A DNA stretch of 64,000 bases, from NCBI GenBank assembly GCA_961205875.1, contig OY540809.1, positions 20,162,267 to 20,226,266 of the forward strand. Reading direction: 5' to 3'. Under the pieces are notes generated by a model that saw nothing but the letters and a program-made list of their open reading frames with translations, searched no databases and was not told the DNA's origin. Positions 32,830 through 44,280 of this stretch are shown one piece after another. The first letter of the stretch is position 1, and every line of letters starts with the position of its first letter. The translations under genes were made by a program, and so were the position numbers. This DNA comes from Sialis fuliginosa. Its lineage: Eukaryota > Arthropoda > Insecta > Megaloptera > Sialidae.

Positions 32830-33130
32830 ATTTTACATATAGTGGTGGGGGTGGAGCGGTCTCTGGCAAGCGCCCGAAGCCCCCCTTAGCGCGTCTACTC
32901 TCGCTCTGCAATAGTAAAATTGTAATCGATAGAATGATGTTAGGCTGGCGTCACGAGTCTTGATTCTTTTACAGATTCCGCATTTGGCCATGGTAGCGGC
33001 GGCGACGTTGTCTGTGCCGCTCGCTCTCTTTCTCTCTCTTCTACACACATACGCGCGCGGATATGTGTATGTGATGCTAATGTTCAAAAAGTTCGTGAAC
33101 CGACTTAATTTTTTTTTTGGTGACACTTAT
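32830..33130 (-). promoter_or_regulatory. CpG-rich candidate gene start, minus strand
   Basis: A non-repetitive, GC-rich island with about ten CpG, a GAGA-type tract (minus: 'agaagagagagaaagagagc') and, on the minus strand, an ATG in an almost ideal context, 'gccgccgctaccatggcc' (ATG at about 32992-32990). The frame reads MAKCGICKRIKTRDAS. A possible donor after MAKCGI ('ct/gtaaaag') would make this a short first coding exon. Alternatively the plus strand reads an acceptor-like 'ttgattcttttacag' at about 32974, just before the same block, and a hydrophobic frame (MVAAATLSVPLALFLSLL). I cannot say which strand is used, nor name a protein. Confidence 0.35.
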
Positions 33131-33439
33131 GGTCTAATTAAATAAAATATGTATTTTTATGGACTTCAATTAATATTTATCTTTCCTTTTTTAAAGCTAG
33201 TAATAATTATAAATAATAATATAAATAGTTAATTATTCTATACATAATACTATGAAATTTGTTTTATTAAAATATTTTGCAATAATAAATATTAATTACG
33301 AGATTTACGTATTTCTAGATTTTTTACTTGTCAGTTCATTGATGGAATAGCATGACAAAACTAATTATAGTGAAAGACCAATACAAATCTGTCCGGCAAT
33401 TAACGATACGACATAGAACATATTAACACATATGCACAA

Positions 33440-33895
33440 AAAATTCTGAAAAACTATCAAAATGGATTGTATTGCTTGCATGTATTTCTTTATTAAATAT
33501 AGTTTGTTTCTTAAATCATAGCCTTTGATTTTATGTTTTTTCTCCAGTAATGGATAACGTAAAACCAGTAATGATGTGAGATTTGCTAATGATTACAAAA
33601 TAATAGAATAATAAAGAATTGTTAAATTTGAAATAATGTAAAGCACATGTTATGATAATATAATAATTAATAAAGAGATTACATTAATTTGTTTAAATGC
33701 CTATACCTTTTTAACACCCATTGGCCGATTGTTATCAAATTAAGCTGTCTTATATGTAGTTAAATGTCTATAGATTATGATTCAGTAATGACAGTAATCA
33801 AATATCAATAAATATTTCTAATATAGTACATTTAATTAAACAAGTGTACAACACTGGGGTATTGTCCAAGACTGGTGCCAGTTCTTTATGTAGGG
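33440..33895 (-). mobile_element. R-H MITE copy, reverse orientation
   Basis: 'ttgttatcaaattaagctgt', 'tgtctatagattatgattca' and the terminus 'gtccaagactggtgccagtt' match the inverted half of other R-H copies. The other end is lost. Confidence 0.65.
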
Positions 33896-33949
33896 TTATT
33901 TTAAAATTAATAGTAGAAGATTAAGATTCTCTTTACTATAACTTTACTT

Positions 33950-34375
33950 ATCATCTTGCTTCCTCGTCATATCAAAGATACGAGAAGTTTTGTGATCGTT
34001 TAAAAAAATGATCTATTGATCTTTCAGTTTCAGGTCAAGACAAACACTTTTCGTTCCGTGTCTGGCTGTGTGTATGTGTCTGTCTGTTCCCTGAATCCTT
34101 GTCACACACATAACTGAACCGATATTAATGAAACTTGGTTGGTTGGGTTTGGCTTGAGGTCCCATTCAAAAATTATTAAAATCGTGTGTAAGAAATAAAT
34201 ATAAATATCTCAAGAAAGACACATGTTAAGTTGTTAAGTGAAAATTGTATAGAATATTTTTTGTAGAGCATTTAATTTTCTATAATATATAATACCACAA
34301 GACAATGTCAGTTGAAAAAATTTAAATCAAAAAATAGTATAAAAATTAAATGGTTAATCAATAAAAGGGAGTTCA
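33950..34375 (+). repeat. R-B SINE-like element, plus orientation
   Basis: Same ordered blocks as 23570-23960, extended to the right by 'gaaagacacatgttaa' and 'aattttctataatat' as in the longer copy at 38490. Confidence 0.7.
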
Positions 34376-34639
34376 TCTAAATACGTTATCGGTGTTTATT
34401 AAAATTGTTAAATTTGGTGAATTTAGCATGAGGAAGTACTGTGTAGATGTTTTAAATGTATTTTTTTACTATTTATTTTAAAAGTAAAGCATTGGTAATT
34501 TCTCCATTAATTTTACATCGCATAAAAAAAGATCCCAATCATAACGTCAAGCTAGATCAAACTCAAGATAATTAAACGAGCTATAAAAACCCAATAAACC
34601 CAGAAATGAAATGAATTATTAAAAATACACTCTCTTTCC

Positions 34640-35182
34640 AAAAACCCACTTAACTTTCACACAATAGAATCCTTTTTTCCTTCTTTTCTTCCCCCTTTAC
34701 AAATTTTTCTACATTGCACACACGTATTTATCACAATTTTTTCTACACACAGACACACATACATGCACACAAATACATACAAGTATATGCGCTCGCGCGT
34801 CAGTTCCAAAACGCGAGGTGCTTTTGAGCTGTGCTTCAGAGAGACTCTCATTCGCTCTTGGGCAGCCGTAGAGACCACACACACACACTCACACACACGC
34901 ACACATACCCGTAATACAACGCGCGCGCGTGTAACGCTGTTGTTTAATCTCGCGGCGATTTATTTTTGGTGCAAAATTTGTGATTGTTGGAAAATTTGAA
35001 ATTATTATTTGTATGGACAGTTTTGGTTTCTGTTTATTTTGAACTTGACTTTTATATTTTTTTTTTGTTGATGTGTTTTTGTGTTTGATTTTGAGTGATT
35101 TATTTTGTATGTGGATGAAACTGTATTTGTGTGATTTAAAAATGTTGGAAAGGATAATTATTGGAATACTTTTTAAGGTATG
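34640..35182 (+). promoter_or_regulatory. Candidate host promoter and first (non-coding) exon
   Basis: A long non-repetitive stretch with (CA)n runs and CpG-dense blocks ('tatgcgctcgcgcgtcagtt', 'acaacgcgcgcgcgtgtaacg'). 'tcagtt' at about 34799 matches the arthropod initiator (TCAGT). The sequence then becomes G/T-rich as insect 5' UTRs often are, and ends at 'tactttttaag/gtatgttt' (35177/35178), a strong splice donor. No long frame lies between, so I infer promoter plus a 5'-UTR exon. Frames on both strands (34657-34902 -, 34763-34999 +) come from the CA repeat. It could instead be a decayed GC-rich element. Confidence 0.35.
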
Positions 35183-37510
35183 TTTATCACCATTATTTTT
35201 ACTATAATCTATAATGCATTTTGTTAATATGAGGTAGGAAGAATTAGATAATTTTTTATCATAAAATGTATAAAAATGGTATGTTATTTATTATATATCC
35301 AATATCCATATTGTATTAATTAATCTATCTTGATTTTAATAAATAGGAGTATTAAATAAATAATACTATATTAAAAATTCTAAATTTTGAACCAATACAA
35401 TTTTGAATTTCATCCAGGTTAAGTTTCATAAGAAACATAATTTTTCTTGAAACATTTTTTAAAAGTACAAATTCTAATAGATATATGTTATAATTGACTT
35501 CAGTATCACTTACATAATAAAATTAATTAGACATTAATTAAAAATCATAATAAGTAGATAAGAAAGAGTGATAAATATTGATATATTATCATATTTACAA
35601 GTGTGTTTCACTTATCGAATAATTTGTACGCTCTAGTTGTACTTTAGGTGTACAAACGTACTGTCATTTATACCTCTGTAATCTAACCCGCCCCTCTCAC
35701 CCCATAAGTAAGGCTATAAACATTTTACAGCGCTATTTAAAAACAGTCATTAATTCTTGCGGCTACTGGAGGTGTGAGAAAATACACTATATCTTTATTC
35801 TATATTATATACATTTCTAAAACATGTTGAATATATTAATATTACTGAAGGCGAGTTAAATTTTTTTTGTATTTTAAAATAATTCGGGAATGTAGTATTT
35901 TTTTATTGCAATAAGAAAAAGTAAATGTCATACAAATTAAATTAAGTTATATAAACTGCCCTGGTCGGCAAAATACTTTTTTATACATCAGAAGAAATTA
36001 CATACTTAAGTTAAAAGAAATTAATACTTATAAACTACATTGTATTAATTGTTGTTTTTGTTAATGTTTGAGATATATTTTAATTCTATTCTGTGATTTT
36101 ATTTCAAACGTTTTTATTATAAATCGTTATAATAATTTTTCTGTTTAAAAAAAATGTCGTTTAGTCTATGGCTTCTTATTTATTTGATATTTTAACAGTT
36201 TAACACGTTTTAGATATTATTATTTCTATACATCTATTTAATTGACAGTTGTAATAATAAATGTTTTTATATTCATAGATAATTAGAATATTCATATTAT
36301 TAAAATTATTTATAAAAAAATCTAAAAAAATTATTTTTTGGCCAATTCATAAAAGATACAAAAAAAGAATAGGTCATATATTACTTTTATTATAAACATT
36401 TTTTTCTGTTATGAACCATTTGAAATAAAATAAATAAAAAAGATTATTGCTTTACACAATTTTTTTTAAGTATGTAAAGTTATAGTTATAGACAATAATA
36501 TTCTCTATAAATTGTATTTGAAACATTTTTTTCTAATACGTACCGTTTAAAAAATAATTCGAAAAAAATATAGATGATTTCCTAAAAAAATGTTTAAAAT
36601 TATTTTTCAAAAATTTGTTTAGAAAAAAATGAATATACAATTATTAACTTGACCTTTTTTTCTCTAAATCGTATTTAAAAAAAAAAACGAAAAATTCAAA
36701 AATTTCGGTTGAATGATCGTTTTCAAAAAAAAAGTTTTATTCCCAGACAAAAATTAATCTTACATATAAACGTTCGCCCTTCTACGATTTGTCGTATTTG
36801 AGTTACAGAACTTACAGACAGTCAGACCGACAGACAAACAGACATCATGATGAAAATAGTGAAAATAGTCAGAATGGATTCAGGGAAAGTCAAAATGGAT
36901 AATTCAATCAAAATCCGGAATTCGAAAAAAATAGGCTTTACAATACTTATACTATATTATATTATATATATTAAGTAATTTTTAGTGGTTTCTGGTTATA
37001 ATCGTAGTCTTATTGATCTAAATATTCACATTTTAAAATGTATTAGATACAATTTTAATCTTATAATCTAAACTTAGAACATTTCGTAAAGAAAAATGCA
37101 TTATATTTTGTACCGGTATTTTCTTCTAAAGTTGCTGAGGGGGTAGAAAACCCCGATACAAATCGTTCTGCAGCAGTTTTCGCAATCACACGAGATGTAA
37201 GGAAACATAAAAAATACCCCCCACCCACTGTTACCCACCCAAAATACCCCTGCATTATGGCAGTGATGATAACACAAATATATTACTCACATAAAAAAAA
37301 TTCGAAGGAGAAATTGTGTAAAACATATTTTTTATATTACGCAGCTTCTGGTTTGTATAAACAAGCTTGTTTTAAACAGTGGCGGCTTTTTGGGGGGTTC
37401 AATAGGGAGTTTTGGTATTTATACATGTTAGTGATTCGCAAAATGTTGGTTAGGTTTTAGTTAATAAAAAAGTATTAAATGTTTATGTAAAATCAAATGC
37501 TAGAGTATTA
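35183..37510. other. AT-rich sequence without recognisable gene
   Basis: Possibly intron if 34640-35182 is a first exon. 36770-36850 has the end of a SINE/LINE-like repeat ('gttacagaacttacagacagtcagaccgacagac'). 37061-37255 (minus frame) and 37257-37460 (plus frame) show no family. Confidence 0.4.
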
Positions 37511-38090
37511 GGCCAGTCCTCAGAGTTAAATATAAAAGCATTTATTCATACAACGCAAACTATTGGATAAATGGGTTCATTAAGGCTTAAACTTAATACA
37601 TTTCATTTTGTGTCCTTAAATTCCGACCGGAAGGCATTAGAAAAGGCACACATACACATTCATGTGCAATTTTTCACGTTTTGCACTTTATCTCTGATTC
37701 CATCACGAAATATATCCAAATTGTGGAATACTTTTTGGTTCTCTATAACTAAAATTACAAATAAAATTACATTTTCTGTGATTTTTGAGCATTTTCGGTC
37801 AACTTTTGATTTACCATATCACCGAAACAAATGAGCGTAGCGAGTTCATTTTTATTTTGTTTTCTTTGTAATTTTATACAGAACCAATTTTATTTTGGAA
37901 TTAGTGATAGGGTCAGAGATAAAATTTAAAACGTGAAAAATCGAACTTTTCTAATGCCTTCCGGTTGGAATTCATGGTCACAAACTGAAATGTATTAAGT
38001 TTAAGCCTTAATGAACCAATTTATCTTATAATTTGCGTTGTATGAAGTAACGATTTTTTTACATCGATTTTATAACTTTGAGGACAGGCT
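37511..38090. mobile_element. Foldback MITE, TA target
   Basis: The left arm ('ggccagtcctcagagtt', 'cattaaggcttaaacttaat', 'ttccgaccggaaggcatt', 'ttttcacgttttgcac') is repeated inverted up to 38090 ('aatgccttccggttggaatt', 'attaagtttaagccttaatg', 'tttgaggacaggct'). TA precedes (37509-37510) and follows (38091-38092). The plus frame 37571-37834 is inside the arm. Confidence 0.75.
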
Positions 38091-38204
38091 TATATTATCT
38101 ATTTTGGAACTGACAATAAGCCTTTCACTACATAAAAAACCGTTACAGAACGAGTCATTAAAATTTTAAATAAAAAACACATACAAGTAATAAAATATAC
38201 AAAA

Positions 38205-38370
38205 ATAACCGCATTTAAATCCGTGGCTGGTAATTTGAGATCGGCTTCAATTACATTCACTAATACTGGCAAGATTAATCCGCGCCGTTGTTAATTAACC
38301 ATGGACCATTGTGTGTTGCCGAAAAATACAACCGCCTATTGGGGAGGATAAATCAAAACGCGAGAAATAC
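38205..38370. promoter_or_regulatory. Non-repetitive segment rich in factor-binding-like motifs
   Basis: Single-copy and less AT-rich than its surroundings. It holds 'gattaatcc' (Otx/Bicoid type), 'ttaattaa' (homeodomain type), 'ccattgtg' (SOX type) and CpG-containing 'ccgcgccg' within about 60 bp. It could be a conserved enhancer, but motif matches this short are weak evidence. Confidence 0.2.
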
Positions 38371-38489
38371 AGGGTAGTTATTTTAATATTCAGATTTTTG
38401 TTATACAGTAATTTACGCGGTTAAATGGTTCTATGAAAACAACGCTTAAAAAGAAACTTATAAATCGTCGTGTAAAAAATAGGTATCTG

Positions 38490-39115
38490 TTCCATTCTGA
38501 CAAAAAAGATACGAGCAGCTTTGTGATCGTTTTAAAATGAGACAAAAAAATTGTTCCAATTTCAAAATTGTAAATTGATCTTTTCGTTTCAAGTCAAGAT
38601 AAATACTTTTCGTACCATGTCTGTCTGTCTTCTGAATTCTTGTCACACGCATAACTCATGAACCACTGAATCGATCTTGGTGGGATGGTTGAACCTGGCT
38701 TGAGGACAGTCCCATTTCAAAATCATCAAAATCGTGTGTAAGGGGGAGGGGTAACATCCCAAAATATATATTTTTTCAAAATATCTCAAGAATGACACAT
38801 GTTACGTGAAACTTTTATAGAATCTTTTTTGTAAAGTATTCAATTTTCTATAATATAGATCTATAACGTTTGTTGTAAAATATCCCCTTACAAAGAATTA
38901 TCTCAATTTGCTTTAAAAAATCGTTATTTGTTATTTTTAATTGATATTTACTTTGAGATATTAAATGTTATTTTGATATTTGCATAAATTAAAATTGGAT
39001 TGAAACTGTCAAAAAATTGAAAATATACGAAAAAATAATCAGGTGAGTCTTATGAAAAATTTTGAAATAATATTTTTTAGTAAAATTTTATAAAAATTAA
39101 ATAGTCAACCAATGC
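38490..39115 (+). repeat. R-B SINE-like element, longest copy
   Basis: Adds to the common blocks a 3' extension ('ttgctttaaaaaatcgtta', 'catttaaattggattg' type, 'aataatcaggtgagtctta', 'aaattaaatagtcaaccaatg'). The same extension occurs reversed at 43395-43600, 44940-45160 and 61960-62235. The minus frame 38458-38652 belongs to the repeat. Confidence 0.7.
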
Positions 39116-39230
39116 CATATTTTTGGCATATTTTTTCTTAATATATATTAAAAATCAATCACATTTTACATATGTTTACTATAAATTGACACAAATAAGT
39201 TACGGAATAAATACACGCTATACGTACAGT

Positions 39231-39310
39231 GGCGTAGACAGGATTTTTTTTTTGGGTGGGGGTAAATTATTAATGGGGGGGCATTGACAAATAACGTATA
39301 TATTATATGG
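39231..39310 (+). mobile_element. Possible hAT end fragment (cagtggcgtag)
   Basis: 'cagtggcgtagacaggatttttt' followed by G-rich sequence ('gggtgggggtaaatt', 'ggggggg') resembles the widespread 'cagtggcgtagccagg' insect hAT-type terminus. No right end found. Confidence 0.4.
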
Positions 39311-39524
39311 TATAACCCCTGGCCTTTCGCCGGTTACAAAAATGAGGGGGTACACATTTTAGCCATTAAGAACATATTTATGTATTCAATAAAGAGTTTT
39401 GAAATTTTTTTTTCATTACATTTTCTGATATTAAAATTTAATATACATATATCAATGTTATTTTAGATATATTCAAATATCTTTAATATTACGACACTTA
39501 AATTTTTTCTTGTTTTGACGTTTG

Positions 39525-39775
39525 GTCCCGTAATATCAGATCAAAATTTTGTCTTCGGGTTTGTCCATAAATACCTACAGAAATTCTTACAAATAATTAA
39601 TAAGTTGCAGTAAACAGCATGCTATGGACTGTGAATGAAATGAATACAGTCGTAAAACATTCCAAAGCATACTCTGTTTTCTTAAATTTATTAATTATTT
39701 GTAAGAACTTCCGTTAGCTTTTACGGCCAAACACGATGCGAAAATTAAGATCTGACAGTAAATTTGGATCAAGCA
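39525..39775. repeat. Foldback-type inverted repeat
   Basis: Arms about 39525-39620 and 39665-39775 pair: 'gaaattcttacaaataatta' with 'taattatttgtaagaactt', and 'gtttggtcccgtaa' with 'ttacggccaaac'. Worn; no target duplication identified. Confidence 0.6.
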
Positions 39776-40530
39776 GTGAATAAATGTACCTATAATTGAA
39801 TTTGTTACAATATTTCGGTGTGTGTGAAATAACATTGAAATACCCATGTACTCATGTATATTGATTTATAAAACTAAATATATAGAATATACCAGCACTT
39901 ATAAAAACTTCCTGTATGCGTGGTTAGGTACGTTATAAAGTTTACAATATGTGTATATTTTTAAACTTTATAGTAAATATAAATATGTAAATGAACAAGA
40001 AGTATTTACGTATTTTTCAAAGTCCTTTATGTCTATTTTATATTTAATTTTATTACATTCAAACGTACATTATATATTTAATGTAAGTACATACATAAAA
40101 TGCCATTTCAAGTATAAAATAAATGTATACATTCTTACAGTGTATCTTGAAAAAACATGATTAATTATTTAAAATAATTTTTTTTTCATCTGAAAAAAAC
40201 CATATCAACAATTTTTATTACGATTCAGTCAAATTATAAACACATTATATCGTGATATTATTGATTTTATTTTTATATTTCTGAAGTAATACAAAAAACT
40301 GTAACATAAAAAGATAGATATAAATATTTTATAAAAAAGGAATCTCTGGTAGCAATATTAGAGATATGGAACACCTGAATTAGTATACATTTTAAGGGTG
40401 TACAGTATTGCACTAAAATAAATAAAAAAGTGTCTAAGCAATACGAGCTTGCAAATGAACTCTTCCAGAGATATAAGCAAGTCCTGACATCGTCAAATTA
40501 ATGAGTTATTATAATATGTAGAGTCGCATG
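39776..40530. other. AT-rich sequence without gene
   Basis: Nothing recognised. The frame 39951-40160 is AT-driven. Confidence 0.4.
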
Positions 40531-40534
40531 CAGA

Positions 40535-40960
40535 AGTGGTCGACCAGTTTTCTTTCGCTTATTACAAACTTAGTAGGTTCCTCCCATTTGATTATTATAA
40601 TATTTAAATCATCAAACAAATACAGATATTTTGAAACTCATTTTTTAGATAAAGAAGTAATCTTTGTTTATAGTACTCATATATATTTGTGTAATTAAAT
40701 TATTATGTAATCTATTGAAAATTGTATAAGTAAATTTTGTGGCAATAAATATAATTTTAGAATTTAAATATTTGAATATATATTTGATATAAAATTAATT
40801 AATGAAATGGACGTATATTTGTGGTTTTATTTAAAATGAAGTAATTATACAAGCTCCTCCCTAGAAAAAGATAACCGATGAATGTTTGCCTTAATATTTT
40901 AGAATCTGTTGTAAGCGATTCTGACCTTTACGGTGGCAGACAACTTCTGAAGCCCATAGT
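40535..40960 (+). repeat. Dispersed repeat R-G, plus copy
   Basis: 'cgcatgcagaagtggtcg', 'aaacttagtaggttcctccca', 'ttgtggcaataaat' and 'aaaaagataaccgatgaatg' recur inverted at 48395-48760 in the mirrored order. Class unknown. Confidence 0.65.
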
Positions 40961-41079
40961 ACCTACATATTTGTTTACCAGTGCTTTATCAAGTTTACTG
41001 TGAAATTCATTAAATCATTAAGGGTTATATTGCGAAGCTCTTAAAATTACTGATACTTTTTTTTAAGAAACCTCTATAC

Positions 41080-41604
41080 CAGCGGTTTTAAACTTATGAA
41101 GTTTAGGAACCCCTTTTTGAACAATTATTTTTTAGGGACCCCCTTCCTGCAGGGGTTATTTTAAGAAAATTTTACAATATTAATTTTTTTTACTCCATAC
41201 TTACAATTTTTGCTTTTCAACTGCAATGACCATTGTTTTTTGCATTACATTTCTAACATTTTTTGTTTTTACAACTGCAATAACTTTTTTTTGCTCTACA
41301 TTTCTTACATTTTTTGCTTTATTACTGCAATGAACTTTTTTCCACACACTTTATTATTTTATTTTTTTATTATACATTTTTCAATTTTTTGCATTTCACA
41401 AATTAGCTTTTACAACTACAGAAATAAGCTACAACTACACACTAAAATAACCCCTGCCTCCCTGACAGAAAAACAAAGAAGGTCGATAGATAGTAATTAA
41501 TCATTGGTAAATAGAAATGTAAAAAAAGTACTTTAATTTATGCCAAACATGTTTCACGGACTCCCGGCAATAGTTCCGCGGACTCCCTAGTTTAAGAACC
41601 GCTG
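41080..41604. mobile_element. hAT MITE (TIR cagcggttttaaac), 8-bp TSD ctcWatac
   Basis: 'cagcggttttaaac' and inverted 'gtttaagaaccgctg'. Flanks 'ctctatac' (41072-41079) and 'ctcaatac' (41605-41612) differ at one base. Subterminal 'ggaacccctttt'/'cggactccc' motifs. The middle is a second hAT MITE (41150-41456). Another left end of this type lies at 43250-43340. Confidence 0.8.
41150..41456. mobile_element. Nested hAT MITE, 8-bp TSD ccttcctg/cctccctg
   Basis: 'caggggttattttaagaaaa' left and 'actaaaataacccctg' right, flanked by 'ccttcctg' (41142-41149) and 'cctccctg' (41457-41464), 7 of 8 equal. Third member of the family at 10571 and 30191. It accounts for the frame 41210-41500. Confidence 0.8.
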
Positions 41605-41612
41605 CTCAATAC

Positions 41613-42180
41613 TATCAGAAGTTAAATTTGATTTTGGCATGTTATTTCTGCTTATTATATAACAGAAACATATATTCATAGACGCACCAATAAATTCGTA
41701 GACGAGAATGATCTCACGCCGGTAAAGTAGATGGTATTATATCACTCGCGCCTTCTTTGTATGTATTTATGCAGTTTCAGTTGTATTGTGTTGAACAATA
41801 TTGCATTTCACACTCCGCGTGGAAATCTCCTGTGTTAGAATAAATTTATTGACTGCTCCTCGTTGTTCGAGCCACCAACAAATAAAAATAACAATAATGG
41901 TCTGTTAAGTCAGTCGTAGGAGATATTGTACATTTTTTAAATAAAATATGTATAACGAGTGTTATTGTACAATTGTATTGGAATTATGATGATTTAATAG
42001 GATTCTGGGTGTAAGACATGTCTTATAAATAATATAAATGATTTTAATTTGCCAAAATATCAATATTAGATAGGAATCATTTCTGTAAAGATTAATGTCT
42101 GGTTTCAGTAAATAAAGTTACTAGGGACTCATAGTTTTCCCTGGACTGAATATAGCAACTGATATTATTTATTTTATAAT
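41613..42180. other. Unassigned sequence with some GC-rich patches
   Basis: 41680-41900 is less AT-rich ('tctcacgccggtaaagtag', 'cactccgcgtggaaatctcc') and has an AATAAA at 41842. It has LTR-like features but no TG...CA pair with target duplication, so it is left unassigned. Confidence 0.3.
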
Positions 42181-42310
42181 TAGCTGTTACCCGTGACTTC
42201 GTCGGTGTAGAATTTTTATTTTTTTATCTAATCAATTATTCCTCAGGATGCAAGCTATCTCCTTGTCAAATTTCATCAAGATCTTTGTAAGGGAATATTT
42301 TACAACAAAA
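42181..42310 (+). repeat. R-A SINE-like element, truncated
   Basis: 'agctgttacccgtgacttcgtcggtgtag' head and 'aggatgcaagctatctccttgtcaaatttcatcaagat' body as in 55369, then it runs into R-B sequence. Confidence 0.65.
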
Positions 42311-42645
42311 TTGAATGCTCGACAATTTTTACGTAACATGTGCCGTTCTTGAGACATCTTGAAAAAATAATTACTTTGGGGTGTCACCCCTCTCTTTAAC
42401 AGATGATTTTGAAAATTATGAAATAGGACAGTCCTCAAGACAGACCCAATCATCCAACCAAGTTTCATTAATATGACAGACAAACAGACAGACAGACACG
42501 GATCAAAAAGTGTTTTTCTTGCCCTGAAACGGAATGTTCAAGATAAAATTTTGAAATCTGAGAACAATTTTTTTTCTCATATTAAAACGATCACGAAGCT
42601 TCTCGAATCTTCAATATTGCGAGGAAGCAATAATGTCCACTGATT
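42310..42645 (-). repeat. R-B SINE-like element, reverse orientation
   Basis: Reverse of the 38490 copy, from 'gaatgctcgacaattttt' to 'gcgaggaagcaa'. Includes a 'gacagacagac' run. Confidence 0.7.
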
Positions 42646-42749
42646 TTAGATAAAAATATATCATAAAAATGATAAAATGTAATCTGAATTTCTTCGTTTC
42701 AATTTACCTTTGTTTGAAAATATTCTTCCAATTGACTTCTACTCAGAAT

Positions 42750-42971
42750 TTATAAATCAAAAATATCAATAATATCTACATACAAGATTTCGTTATAGGT
42801 ATTTTTTTCCGATACCATTGTACGACAAGGGATTCTTGCCCATTCTTTACGACGGTAAAATGTAACACCTTCTCCTCGACCAAAAGCAATAAATAAAACA
42901 CAACCGGTCGCTTTTAGGGAATCATTATATTTCTCAGAATTCAAAAGACCGTTTCTCATGCAAATGTACAC
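42750..42971 (-). other. Unrecognised 73-codon frame
   Basis: The minus-strand translation (MYICMRNGLLNSEKYN... with RGEGVTFYRRKEWARIPC) has a balanced amino-acid composition and codons less AT-biased than the surroundings, in non-repetitive sequence. No domain or family recognised. It could be an old coding fragment or chance. Confidence 0.2.
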
Positions 42972-43249
42972 AAAAGTTTTTCATTATTATATAAGTGGGC
43001 TGTGCGTGGCTTTCTAATGTGGAAATTTGTTTACGAATTAACGTTAAAGAAAAGTTCTCATAATACGTATAATATATTGTAATTCATCATCAGCGTTGCT
43101 TGAATATTTGTCGTCAAAATGGAACTAAGTAGAATATTGAATAAACGAATGAAAAGTTTTTTTAGTTTCATTTCTCTTGTGTATTTAAAATGTTGTAATC
43201 GTTTTTGTTTTATACGGGTGGATAAAAAGTAATGTCTCTTACAAGCTAA

Positions 43250-43345
43250 AACAGCGGTTTTTAAACTTTAGTAGTCTATAGAGTGTAGACCCTTATTTCA
43301 TAAACTTTTATTTGAAACCCCATTAAGGAGTTTCTCGGAAAAAAA
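43250..43345 (+). mobile_element. hAT end fragment (cagcggtttttaaac)
   Basis: Left terminus like 41080, then 'tgaaaccccattaagg'. Right end not found. Confidence 0.5.
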
Positions 43346-43394
43346 AATCAAGAGTAAGCCCAAATTTTGTAAATAACAAAAAAAAACATCTGTA

Positions 43395-43600
43395 AATGCA
43401 CAAAGCTTCTTTCACCAAAGGGAGTTAATTATTGAATATATAATTTAAATTCATTGACATTGGTTAACCATTTAATTTTTATACTATTTTACTAAAAAGT
43501 ATTAGTTCAAATTTTTTCTAAAGACGCACCTGATATATTTTTAATATTTTGACCTGCAAAACATTAATCCTTATCGAAATAAATGATTTTATCGTCATAA
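43395..43600 (-). repeat. R-B 3' extension fragment, reverse
   Basis: 'tcaccaaagggagttaatta', 'ggttaaccatttaatttttat' and 'aagacgcacctgat', as in 44940 and 61960. Confidence 0.6.
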
Positions 43601-43619
43601 GTACTTATTTTAGAAATAA

Positions 43620-44280
43620 TTTGTCCTTTACAGCATCCAATTTGGTCTTATAGTTTAGGAAATAACATGAAATATACGGTAACATATTCGCGCGAACTAA
43701 AGAAGATTCGTGTCGGGGCGTGCAGGAGCGAGTGATTCGCGTGCGTTCTTTTGATCGTCAATTGTTTATTTTGTTTTCAATAATTACCTTTTAAATTTTT
43801 TCTTTTGTTAGGTAATTTAGGTTGGTTAGTTATTATTACAATAACAACTAATCGTGTTTGTATTTAATTTAACTATATTTTTCAAAACTCCTAAACAATA
43901 ATTCTGTAGTCTACGCGAGCGAAGTTTGTTGTAAATGCGAAAGTGTCTCTGTTCGTCTGTTTGTTAATTTTTCACGGCTAAACCGCTTAACCGATATTGA
44001 TGAAATTTGATAAGGAGATGTTACTTTGCATGTTACTTTATATCCCGAAAAATTGATTAGATAAAAAATGGGTGTGTGACATTTGTATGCAATATAGGTT
44101 ATACTTTTTTGGCGTAAACATCTAGCGTGCAAATGCGAAACTAAAAACACGCTTTTTCGACTATATATATCATAACAGAAATCTGTATTATCTATATGTA
44201 TTTTTAACCTAACCTCACTTCATAGTGTTGTTCTCACTAACCTAAAATCTACGCGAATGAAGTCGCGGATAATAATTAAT
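43620..44280 (-). repeat. R-F repeat followed by R-A SINE-like element, both reverse
   Basis: 43620-43925 mirrors 6905-7290 ('gtgattcgcgtgcg', 'ggtaatttaggttggttagt', 'cctaaacaataattctgtag'). 43925-44280 mirrors R-A ('ttgatgaaatttgataaggag', 'aacatctagcgtgcaaatgc', 'ctacgcgaatgaagtcgcgg'). The minus frame 43911-44150 is in the repeat. Confidence 0.65.

Noticed and set aside
34657..34999. Frames on both strands rich in Thr-His or Cys-Val repeats
   Set aside because: Translations of the (CA)n microsatellite.
41640..41900. Possible solo LTR with AATAAA signal
   Set aside because: No TG...CA ends bounded by a target duplication, no second copy and no primer-binding site.
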